A stretch of DNA of 64,000 nucleotides from Pseudomonas sp. RIT409 (lineage in GTDB: Bacteria; Pseudomonadota; Gammaproteobacteria; Pseudomonadales; Pseudomonadaceae). The stretch's first letter is position 1. Each line of letters begins with the position of its first letter. The position numbers and the translations under genes are program-made. The DNA is taken from NCBI RefSeq assembly GCF_003052515.2, contig NZ_QARE02000013.1, forward strand, positions 1 to 64,000, written 5' to 3'. The notes beneath the pieces were generated by a model, which was not told where the DNA came from, made no database searches, and saw only the letters and a program-made list of their open reading frames with translations. Below, in pieces: positions 25,400 to 32,266 of this stretch.

Positions 25400-25996
25400 T
25401 TGAACGAACCTGATCCGGACCTTGAACTGTTGGCCCGCATTGGCAACAACGAGCCGGAAGCCGTGAAAGAAATGGTGTCGCGCAAGCTTCCACGCTTGTT
25501 AGCACTGGCTGGCCGCTTGTTGGGCGACGCCGAGGAAGCCCGCGATGTGGCCCAGGAGAGCTTTCTCAGGCTATGGAAAGCGGCCGGCCAATGGCGCGCG
25601 GGTCAAGCGCGCTTCGACACCTGGCTGCATCGGGTGACGCTGAATTTGTGCTACGACCGCCTGCGCCGGCGCAAAGAACAACCCCTGGACGATGATTCTC
25701 GGCTCAGCGAGCTGGTCGATACCGCCCCGGCGCTCGATGACCAGTGGCAGGCCGAAGCTCAACATCAGCAAATGGCGGCGGCGCTCGCAGCGCTGCCGGA
25801 GCGCCAGCGGGAAGCAATTGTGTTGCAGTACTACCAGCAATTGTCGAACACCGAGGCGGCGGCTGCGATGGACATCACTGTCGATGCGCTGGAAAGCCTG
25901 TTGTCCCGGGCGCGCCGTAATCTGCGTAAACAACTCATCGAGTCGGAGCTTGCTACCGGCACGGGCAAGCACACCCCAAGGAGAGGAACCTCATGA
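25400..25996 (+). CDS. ECF-family RNA polymerase sigma factor
   Basis: 198 residues. The region 2 core-binding and -10 recognition part is DAEEARDVAQESFLRLWKAA with FDTWLHRVTLNLCYDRLRRRK. Region 4 is ALAALPERQREAIVLQYYQQLSNTEAA with a final DNA-recognition helix, VDALESLLSRARRNLRK. The start is a TTG at 25400 with a weak ribosome site; later ATGs would cut into region 2. The stop overlaps the next gene by four bases (ATGA), implying translational coupling to an anti-sigma-like protein. The operon probably autoregulates, as most ECF systems do; no promoter motif was assigned. Confidence 0.9.
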   Translation: MNEPDPDLELLARIGNNEPEAVKEMVSRKLPRLLALAGRLLGDAEEARDVAQESFLRLWKAAGQWRAGQARFDTWLHRVTLNLCYDRLRRRKEQPLDDDSRLSELVDTAPALDDQWQAEAQHQQMAAALAALPERQREAIVLQYYQQLSNTEAAAAMDITVDALESLLSRARRNLRKQLIESELATGTGKHTPRRGTS

Positions 25997-26427
25997 CCCC
26001 CGAACGCTTCGCTGATCTGGCCGATGCCCATGGCGCGAACCTGGACCGCTGGCCCGCGGCCGACCGGGAGAGCGCCAGGGCGCTGATCGAACGCAACGAT
26101 CCACAGGCGCTGTGCGCCTTGAAAGAAGCTGCATGGCTCGATCAACGACTCGACCGCCATCGCCCTCCCGTACCAGACGCAGGATTGGAGCGCCACGTGC
26201 TTGCTTCGGCTGTCTCGGCACGGTGCCCATCAGCATGGCGACGATACGGCGACTGGTGGTCGCGCCTAGGGTTCGTTGGCGTCGGCCTGGCTGGCGTGGC
26301 CACCGGCATGCTCGTGGCCTCGCTCAGCCTGCCGCTCTCCGGTGCGCCAGATCTGCTGCCCAGCGTCCTCGACCACGGCGACGCGGAATGGATACTCAAC
26401 CTGGATGCCGAGGAGGCCGAGCAATGA
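25993..26427 (+). CDS. Putative membrane anti-sigma factor
   Basis: 144 residues with one membrane helix (GFVGVGLAGVATGMLVASLSL near 95-115). A cytoplasmic N-terminal part has no HxxxCxxC zinc motif. The short periplasmic tail ends in LNLDAEEAEQ. Its start overlaps the sigma gene stop and its own stop overlaps the next gene start (ATGA both times), so all three are tightly coupled. The position and single-pass topology support an anti-sigma role, but no named anti-sigma domain is obvious. The role is inference from context. Confidence 0.65.
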   Translation: MTPERFADLADAHGANLDRWPAADRESARALIERNDPQALCALKEAAWLDQRLDRHRPPVPDAGLERHVLASAVSARCPSAWRRYGDWWSRLGFVGVGLAGVATGMLVASLSLPLSGAPDLLPSVLDHGDAEWILNLDAEEAEQ

Positions 26428-26897
26428 CACCCTCTTCCGGACGCCTGAGAAGCTGGTTGATCGCATCATTGCTGACCAACGTTTTCCTGATCGGCAGCGT
26501 CGCGGGCGGCGTCTACCAATGGTCGAGCCAGAAGCGCCCTCAGGTCGTCAACGTCCAGCACGGCCTGCGTCAGGCCCTGGCACAGTTGCCTGAGGCCCGT
26601 CGCCACCAATTGCGACGCATGTTGCGAGAAACCCATGCGCAGAACCAGTCCTTGATACTTGCCAGTCGCCAGGCTCACCAGGATGTGGTGCGCCGCCTGC
26701 AGGGCGACACGCTGGATCGCAACGCGCTGGATCAGGACCTGGACCGCGCTCGAACTGCCGACATCACGCTGCGCAGCCGCGTCGATTCGACGCTGGCGGA
26801 CTTTGCCGCCAGCCTGCCCGCGGACGAACGCCACGCTTTGGCACTTGCCATGACAACCCGGCGCCAGTCCCCACACGTCGAACCTCAAAAACAGTGA
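26424..26897 (+). CDS. Periplasmic heavy-metal-sensor-like protein (CnrX/Spy type)
   Basis: 157 residues. An N-terminal membrane anchor (WLIASLLTNVFLIGSVAGGVY) precedes a long helical periplasmic domain (LRQALAQLPEARRHQLRRMLRET ... FAASLPADERHALALAM). This is the Metal_resist/CnrX-like four-helix hairpin fold, related to the CpxP/Spy family. In Cupriavidus, CnrX controls a sigma/anti-sigma pair in response to Ni and Co, and the order here (sigma, membrane protein, sensor) is comparable. Metal-binding His or Met residues are not clearly conserved, so the signal may be envelope stress or another ligand. Confidence 0.7.
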   Translation: MTPSSGRLRSWLIASLLTNVFLIGSVAGGVYQWSSQKRPQVVNVQHGLRQALAQLPEARRHQLRRMLRETHAQNQSLILASRQAHQDVVRRLQGDTLDRNALDQDLDRARTADITLRSRVDSTLADFAASLPADERHALALAMTTRRQSPHVEPQKQ

Positions 26898-26985
26898 CTG
26901 CCTGCGACGGATTTTCCTGATCTGAGACGTTCAAGGGTGGAATGCTCCGTTATTCAGGCGGGGCTATCTGCCACAAGGATCTACC

Positions 26986-27198
26986 ATGTCCCCTACTCGC
27001 AAAGCCATCTTACTGGCCATGGCCGTCACCCTTTCGCTGTCCGGTTGTGTCGTTGAACAGACACATCCGCGCCGCCCCCCTCCGCCCGTCGAGGTCATCC
27101 CGGCCATCCCCGCGCCCGGCGCCCAATGGGTACCAGGCCATTATCGCTGGGCGGGTAATGCATGGTTGTGGGAACCGGGCCACTGGCGCCGGTATTGA
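26986..27198 (+). CDS. Small YXWGXW-repeat lipoprotein
   Basis: 70 residues. The signal peptide ends in a lipobox (LSLSGC), so the mature protein starts with an acylated Cys and a proline-rich linker (HPRRPPPPVEV). Two Trp-rich repeats follow: AQWVPGHYRW and WLWEPGHWRR. It is a shorter relative of the exported protein at 24966-25283, on the other side of the sigma-factor operon, and lies 88 bases after the metal-sensor-like gene. Lol sorting is unclear. Function unknown. Confidence 0.75.
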   Translation: MSPTRKAILLAMAVTLSLSGCVVEQTHPRRPPPPVEVIPAIPAPGAQWVPGHYRWAGNAWLWEPGHWRRY

Positions 27199-27272
27199 AG
27201 CTGCTCGCTATCCCGAGCCCGCGTGCTAGCATCCCGATCCTGTCACTACGCATCAGGCATGGGAGCATCGGG

Positions 27273-27926
27273 ATGCTGAAGCAGCACACATTCGCCGCGT
27301 TTCTGTTCGACATGGACGGCACGCTGACCAACTCCATTGCCGCTGCAGAACGCGTCTGGAGTCAGTGGGCGATCCATAAGGGACTGGATGTCGAATCGCT
27401 GCTGTCCACCATCCACGGCGTACGCTGCATCGACACCATCCGCCGCCTGAACTTGCCCGGCGTGGACCCGGAGCATGAGGCGGCACTGATGGCTCAAGCC
27501 GAAATGGATGACGTAGAAGGGGTAATTTCCATCGAAGGTGCGGCGCGATTTCTCGCGACGCTGCCTGCCGACCGCTGGGCGGTGGTGACCTCCGCCCCTC
27601 GTTTACTGGCCGAACGCCGAATCCAGGCAGCGGGCCTTCCACTGCCCAGGATCATGGTGTCCGCCGAAGACGTCGAGCAGGGGAAACCCGCGCCGGACTG
27701 TTTCCTGCTCGCGGCGCGCAAGCTGGGTGCCCGCCCCGAAGACTGCCTGGTATTCGAAGACGCACCGGCGGGAATCGCAGCGGCCGAAGCGGCTGGCGCC
27801 CACGTAATGGTCATCACCGCCACCCACCGGCATGCGCTCGACACCGAACATCCAACCCTCGCCAGCTACGACACCTACCAGGTAAGCATCACCGACCAGG
27901 GTTGGCTAGCCTTGCGCCCTCGCTGA
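27273..27926 (+). CDS. HAD-superfamily phosphatase
   Basis: 217 residues. Motif I is LFDMDGTLTNS, motif II the Thr in VVTSAPR, motif III the Lys in QGKPAPDCF, and motif IV EDAPAGIAAAEAAG. The helical cap is of the small beta-phosphoglucomutase/glycerol-3-phosphatase type. It probably dephosphorylates a sugar phosphate or glycerol-3-phosphate in the cytoplasm. The ATG at 27273 has GGGAG seven bases upstream; the open frame continues upstream into the lipoprotein gene without a better start. The substrate cannot be determined. Confidence 0.85.
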   Translation: MLKQHTFAAFLFDMDGTLTNSIAAAERVWSQWAIHKGLDVESLLSTIHGVRCIDTIRRLNLPGVDPEHEAALMAQAEMDDVEGVISIEGAARFLATLPADRWAVVTSAPRLLAERRIQAAGLPLPRIMVSAEDVEQGKPAPDCFLLAARKLGARPEDCLVFEDAPAGIAAAEAAGAHVMVITATHRHALDTEHPTLASYDTYQVSITDQGWLALRPR

Positions 27927-27962
27927 GGGAAACCCCTTCACAGGCCGGCAGCAGCCTGCCGG

Positions 27963-28973
27963 TCAATCGATCAGATCCGCCGCACGCAGGGCGCTGAGCG
28001 CTTCAAGCCAGCGTGGCTGTTGACGATACTCGGTGGTCGAGATGCCTTGGCCGCGCATGCGCGCGATCCTTGGATGGGGGGTTACCTTCATCCGTTGCGC
28101 GGCGGTCAGTGCCAACTCCGCCGCAGCACGATCGTTACAGACCAGTCCCATGTCACAGCCTGCAGTAAAGGCGGCGTCGATCCGACTCGCGGCATCACCT
28201 ACCACATGGGCGCCAGCCATCGACAGATCATCGCTGAAGATGACCCCCTCGAAGCCCAACTCGCCGCGGAGGATGTCCTGCAACCAACGGCGGGAGAAAC
28301 CCGCGGGCTGCGTATCGACCTGCGGATAAATGACATGGGCTGGCATGACCGCAGCCAGGCGCTTGCTCAAACGCGCGAACGGTATCAGGTCATTGGCGCG
28401 AAGGGTGTCCAGGCTGCGCTCATCACGGGGAACCGCAACATGGGAATCCGCCTCGGCCCACCCATGGCCAGGGAAGTGCTTGCCAGTGGCCGCCATCCCT
28501 GCCTCGTTCATGCCCTGGATGAAGGCTTCGGCGAGTTGGGCGGCGCGTTCGGCGTCGCCTTCGAACGCACGGCTGCCCACCACCGCACTGCGTTCGTGAT
28601 CGAGGTCCAGCACCGGGGCGAAACTGAGGTCCAGCCCAACGGCCAGCACCTCGGTCGCCATCAGCCAGCCACACTGCCGGGCAAGGGTTTGGGCGTCAGG
28701 ACGATGAGCAATTGCACGCATGGCGGGCAGCCGCACAAAGCCTTGGCGCAAACGCTGCACCCGCCCGCCTTCCTGATCGACAGCGAGCAGCAGATCAGGG
28801 CGAATCGCCCGGATGGCCGCGCTCAACTCGCGAACTTGCCGCGGGCTTTCAATGTTGCGGGCAAAAATGATCAGGCCGCCCACCTCGGGCTGACGCAGAA
28901 ACTGACGGTCTTCGGACGTCAGCCAGGTACCGGCGATGTCCACCATCAGGGAGCCATGCAGGCCAGAACTCAT
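27963..28973 (-). CDS. nagZ: Beta-N-acetylhexosaminidase (peptidoglycan recycling)
   Basis: 336 residues, GH3 family. It removes N-acetylglucosamine from GlcNAc-anhydroMurNAc peptides in the cytoplasm, producing the muropeptides that induce AmpC in species with AmpR. Visible elements are LLLAVDQEGGRVQRL, the catalytic loop KHFPGHGWAEADSH and the Asp nucleophile in VIFSDDLSMAG. It lies 89 bases downstream of psrA on the same strand, the conserved Pseudomonas order. AAGGA lies eight bases before the ATG. Confidence 0.95.
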   Translation of the reverse strand: MSSGLHGSLMVDIAGTWLTSEDRQFLRQPEVGGLIIFARNIESPRQVRELSAAIRAIRPDLLLAVDQEGGRVQRLRQGFVRLPAMRAIAHRPDAQTLARQCGWLMATEVLAVGLDLSFAPVLDLDHERSAVVGSRAFEGDAERAAQLAEAFIQGMNEAGMAATGKHFPGHGWAEADSHVAVPRDERSLDTLRANDLIPFARLSKRLAAVMPAHVIYPQVDTQPAGFSRRWLQDILRGELGFEGVIFSDDLSMAGAHVVGDAASRIDAAFTAGCDMGLVCNDRAAAELALTAAQRMKVTPHPRIARMRGQGISTTEYRQQPRWLEALSALRAADLID

Positions 28974-29062
28974 AAGGAAGATCCTTCAACAACCATTGCT
29001 CAGAGCGCGCATGGTGCGGGATCGACGGGTGCGATGCAAATGCGCCGCACCCTGAGGCTACA

Positions 29063-29776
29063 TCAGACCTTGGCGGGGGCCGCCGGGACGCTGCTCTTGC
29101 TGCGAGGCTTGAGCTGAGCGCTGATCATCGCCGCATCCGTGACGCCGGTCTCTGCGCGCATACCCGCGGCCAGAAACGGCACCATCAGACGCATCACCTG
29201 CTCGATCGAGGTGTTGACGCCAAAATCGGTTTCGGCAATTGCCCGCAGTGCCTTGATGCCGGACATGCTGAACGCGGCGGCACCCAGCATGAAGTGCACG
29301 CGCCAGAACAGTTCGATGGGAGGAATACGCGGCGCCGCCTCATTCACCAGCAGCATGTAACGACGGAACACCTTGCCATACATGTCTTCCAGGTAACGAC
29401 GCAAATGGCCTTGGCTCTGACTGAATGCCAGCCCCAGAAGACGCATGAAAATGGACAGATCGTTGCCGCTGCGAGGTTGCACCACCATCGCTTGCTCGAC
29501 GAGGATCTCGAGGAGTTCTTCCAGCGAAGGCTTGTGATCGGGCTTGGCCTGGCGGCGCTCGAGCTCTTTGTCGAGACTGGCGCAGAACGGTCCCAGGAAA
29601 CGGGAAAAGACCGCTTGAATGAGGGCTTTCTTCGACCCGAAATGATAATTCACCGCCGCCAGGTTGACCGACGCTTTGCTGGTGATCAGCCGTAACGACG
29701 TTTCTGCAAAACCCTTTTCCGCGAACAGCTGCTCCGCAGCGTCGAGGATCCGTTCAACTGTTTCCGACTGAGCCAT
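29063..29776 (-). CDS. psrA: TetR-family fatty-acid-responsive regulator PsrA
   Basis: 237 residues. The N-terminal TetR helix-turn-helix is SLRLITSKASVNLAAVNYHFGSKKALIQ; the C-terminal part is a long-chain fatty acid-binding helical domain. PsrA represses fatty acid oxidation genes and its own gene, activates rpoS, and is released by long-chain acyl ligands. Its position divergent to lexA and before nagZ is that of P. aeruginosa PA3006. Two palindromic PsrA-type boxes lie directly upstream (29791-29817), which supports autoregulation. The ATG at 29776 begins MAQSETVERILDAA. Confidence 0.95.
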   Translation of the reverse strand: MAQSETVERILDAAEQLFAEKGFAETSLRLITSKASVNLAAVNYHFGSKKALIQAVFSRFLGPFCASLDKELERRQAKPDHKPSLEELLEILVEQAMVVQPRSGNDLSIFMRLLGLAFSQSQGHLRRYLEDMYGKVFRRYMLLVNEAAPRIPPIELFWRVHFMLGAAAFSMSGIKALRAIAETDFGVNTSIEQVMRLMVPFLAAGMRAETGVTDAAMISAQLKPRSKSSVPAAPAKV

Positions 29777-29790
29777 GGTTATCCGCCTGA

Positions 29791-29817
29791 CAAACACTTG
29801 TTTGAAACATACGTTTC
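29791..29817. promoter_or_regulatory. Two overlapping PsrA operators
   Basis: CAAAC-ACTT-GTTTG at 29791-29804 and GAAAC-ATAC-GTTTC at 29804-29817 are both perfect palindromes and share one base. The published PsrA consensus is (G/C)AAAC-N2-4-GTTT(G/C). They lie 15-41 bases upstream of the psrA start codon. Confidence 0.88.
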
Positions 29818-29981
29818 AGCCGACCACCTGTCAACCCTGGCTGTTCGCTTTCTGTCCGACCGGTCACGGCATTTAATCATATAAATCACGGCTTTTAGCC
29901 ACTCTTGCGCGAGGTTGCAATGTCAGCGGCCTCCTGTCGTACGCGCCCATCGTCAAAAGGAGGATTGCCAAGTTGCGATCA

Positions 29982-30016
29982 CTGTATATAATCCCAGTCA
30001 CTGTATAAAAAGACAG
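29982..30016 (+). promoter_or_regulatory. Two LexA (SOS) boxes
   Basis: Two CTG-N10-CAG sites occur in tandem: 29982-29997 (CTGTATATAATCCCAG) and 30001-30016 (CTGTATAAAAAGACAG). Both fit the gammaproteobacterial SOS-box consensus and end ten bases before the lexA start codon, as expected for autorepression. Confidence 0.95.
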
Positions 30017-30026
30017 AGCGATTCAC

Positions 30027-30635
30027 ATGATCAAACTGACATCACGCCAAGCCGAAATCCTGGACTTCATCAAACGCTGTCTAGAAGAGAACGGCTACCC
30101 GCCAACCCGTGCGGAAATCGCTCAGGAACTCGGTTTCAAATCCCCCAACGCTGCTGAGGAACACCTCAAGGCGCTGGCTCGCAAGGGCGCGATTGAAATG
30201 ACGCCCGGTGCTTCTCGCGGTATTCGCATCCCCGGTTTCGAGGCCAAGCCCGAGGAAAGCGGGCTGCCAATCATCGGACGGGTCGCTGCGGGTGCGCCGA
30301 TTCTCGCCCAGCAGCATGTCGAAGAATCGCTGGCGATCAACCCTGCGTTTTTCCATCCGGCTGCAGACTACCTCCTGCGCGTCCATGGGATGAGCATGAA
30401 GGATGTCGGCATTCTCGACGGCGACCTGTTGGCCGTGCACACCACTCGAGAGGCGCGCAACGGGCAGATCGTCGTGGCACGCATCGGCGACGAGGTGACC
30501 GTCAAACGTTTCAAGCGTGAAGGCAGCAAGGTCTGGCTGATCGCCGAGAACCCTGAATTCGCCCCTATCGAAGTCAATCTCAAAGACCAGGATCTGGTCA
30601 TCGAAGGGCTGAGCGTCGGCGTTATTCGCCGCTAA
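30027..30635 (+). CDS. lexA: SOS repressor LexA
   Basis: 202 residues. The N-terminal winged helix domain binds SOS boxes (TRAEIAQELGFKSPNAAEEHLKAL). The C-terminal S24 peptidase domain carries the Ala88-Gly89 cleavage site (GRVAAGAP), catalytic Ser123 (GMSMKDVG) and Lys160 (VTVKRF). RecA filaments trigger self-cleavage and derepress the regulon. Two SOS boxes lie upstream. It is followed after 11 bases by sulA, so both are induced together. Confidence 0.98.
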   Translation: MIKLTSRQAEILDFIKRCLEENGYPPTRAEIAQELGFKSPNAAEEHLKALARKGAIEMTPGASRGIRIPGFEAKPEESGLPIIGRVAAGAPILAQQHVEESLAINPAFFHPAADYLLRVHGMSMKDVGILDGDLLAVHTTREARNGQIVVARIGDEVTVKRFKREGSKVWLIAENPEFAPIEVNLKDQDLVIEGLSVGVIRR

Positions 30636-30646
30636 GGAGCATGTTT

Positions 30647-31150
30647 ATGCAGTTCCCGCACACACCGCAACAACACGCACAATTGCCGCTGTTCGAAGCG
30701 TTCATGATGCCCGGCGCGCACTTGCTGGAAACGGCTCTGGTTCAGATCCCGGTGCTCGACACGGTCGTCGAAGCCCCATGGAACAACGAGCCTGAAGCTT
30801 TCAGTGAGTTGTCGTTGCGCGGTGCTGCGGGTAACTGCCTGAATCTGCTGGCGCCGATTCTGCGCGATCTGAGCGAAGGCCGAAACGACCGCTGGTTGAC
30901 CCTTGTTGCGCCACCCGCCAGTGTGACACAAGCCTGGCTGAGGGACGCGGGCCTGAACCGGGAACGCATTATCCTGATGCACCCCCGCGGCACTCAAACG
31001 GCCTTGGAACTGACCTGTGAAGCGCTGCGTCTGGGTCGCAGCCATACCGTCGTGAGCTGGATCAACCCTATCTCGAGCAGTGCGAAGCAGCAGTTGATCC
31101 AAGCTGCGCGCGCTGGCGAAGCGCAAAGCCTTAATATCCGCCTGGGGTGA
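30647..31150 (+). CDS. sulA: Cell division inhibitor SulA
   Basis: 167 residues. SulA binds FtsZ and blocks septation during the SOS response. Family features are the N-terminal QLPLFEAFMMP, WLTLVAPPASVTQAWLRDAG and LRLGRSHTVVSWINPIS. The ATG at 30647 has AAGGAG at seven-base spacing; the ATG at 30641 sits right beside that site and is less likely. Co-transcription with lexA is the normal Pseudomonas arrangement. Confidence 0.93.
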   Translation: MQFPHTPQQHAQLPLFEAFMMPGAHLLETALVQIPVLDTVVEAPWNNEPEAFSELSLRGAAGNCLNLLAPILRDLSEGRNDRWLTLVAPPASVTQAWLRDAGLNRERIILMHPRGTQTALELTCEALRLGRSHTVVSWINPISSSAKQQLIQAARAGEAQSLNIRLG

Positions 31151-31244
31151 TTGCCCGCAGGCCGTTCAGAGGCTTGAGAAGGAAGACGTTCCTCTAATCG
31201 AAGCATGCTACAGGCAGCTCGGGCTGCCGGGGTACGCCGGAAAC

Positions 31245-31481
31245 TTAATGCAGAACGCGAGGGCCCTCTTCCTCCTTGGTTAGCTCGCCTTCAGCGAGAC
31301 GACCGGCCATTTGAACACCGACGCTGAGCATCGCCTTGGCGACCTCGACGTGTTGGCCTTGCAGAAATGCCTTGGCGTCATCAGAGAAGTTCAAGGTCAC
31401 GAGGGAACCTTCATCTTCAGCACGGCGCAACTCGATGCGGCCGTCAGGCAGTTCGACAATTTCCAGAAAAGAGGTTGGCAT
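31245..31481 (-). CDS. Small conserved hypothetical protein
   Basis: 78 residues, starting MPTSFLEIVELPDGRIELRR and ending in an acidic, lysine-containing tail. No membrane segment or signal is present. The position next to sulA and before topA corresponds to P. aeruginosa PA3009, a conserved hypothetical. It is convergent with sulA, 94 bases away. The ATG at 31481 was preferred over longer upstream frames, which run into non-protein-like sequence. Function unknown. Confidence 0.75.
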   Translation of the reverse strand: MPTSFLEIVELPDGRIELRRAEDEGSLVTLNFSDDAKAFLQGQHVEVAKAMLSVGVQMAGRLAEGELTKEEEGPRVLH

Positions 31482-31605
31482 CAGGACTGTTCTCCACGAA
31501 AGGCGGGCAGTATAACAGCCTGATGACGCCACCCCTAGGCCTGGAAAGAAATGCACTGACACTCGGCGCACCGCCGGGGCGGATCAGTCTTTTCCGTTCA
31601 AGCGC

Positions 31606-32127
31606 TCAACACTCGCTGAGACCTTCGCGGAACCTGATCGCCAAGCCCTTGAGCTGCTGGCGCCAGGACTCCATCTCCTCGCGCGTGAGCTCCTCCTCGT
31701 CAACCTCCTCGACTGCCACCGCAATGATCAGCGGCTGCGTGACATCCGCCTTCGGCTTCTTCGGTTCGCGCGGGGGTTGGAACAGCGCGCCATAAGCGCC
31801 GAGCAATTGCGCCAGCCAGGTTTCGCGCTGCCCGGCCAACTCCACCAACTCAGCCATTTCCGGAATGGCAATGGCTTCCAGGACCTTGGGCGTCAGCAAA
31901 TCTTCGGCGCGCGCGGTGGTGGCCTGCGGCAAGCGGTAGAAACCCGCAATTTCGTGACACAACCCCAGCAGCGCGCCGTAGAGATGAAACACCGCCGCCT
32001 CGCGTTCAGCTTGGAGCAGACCCTGGGCGTTCATCGCGGTGCTGGCCGAGGCCTTGGCCATCGCATCCAAGGCAAGGCCGGCAAAGAACAGTTTTTGGTT
32101 GGTGCGGGTATAGAGTTCGTGAGCCAT
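31606..32127 (-). CDS. Conserved hypothetical protein (PA3010-like, possibly DUF6586)
   Basis: 173 residues, mainly helical, starting MAHELYTRTNQKLFFAGLALD. The C-terminal half contains an acidic patch (VEEVDEEELTREEMESW). No signal peptide is present. Its place between topA and the small gene near sulA corresponds to P. aeruginosa PA3010. The family name is from memory and uncertain. The start at 32127 gives the conserved-looking N terminus; upstream codons to 32202 overlap the topA terminator. Function unknown. Confidence 0.75.
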   Translation of the reverse strand: MAHELYTRTNQKLFFAGLALDAMAKASASTAMNAQGLLQAEREAAVFHLYGALLGLCHEIAGFYRLPQATTARAEDLLTPKVLEAIAIPEMAELVELAGQRETWLAQLLGAYGALFQPPREPKKPKADVTQPLIIAVAVEEVDEEELTREEMESWRQQLKGLAIRFREGLSEC

Positions 32128-32170
32128 GACTTGTGGCCTCCCATCAAAGAATTGAACGAGCACGCCAGGC

Positions 32171-32211
32171 AAAAAAAATCCCTCGAGGCATGACACGGCC
32201 ACCGAGGGATT
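32171..32211 (-). terminator. Rho-independent terminator of topA
   Basis: AATCCCTCG and CGAGGGATT form a nine-base stem. Read on the minus strand it is followed by a U-run complementary to the A-tract at 32171-32178. It lies about 56 bases beyond the topA stop. Confidence 0.85.
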
Positions 32212-32266
32212 CTTTTAACGCAAAGCGCCTTGGGCCGCCAGGCGATTTGGATGCGGCGTCAAGCGA

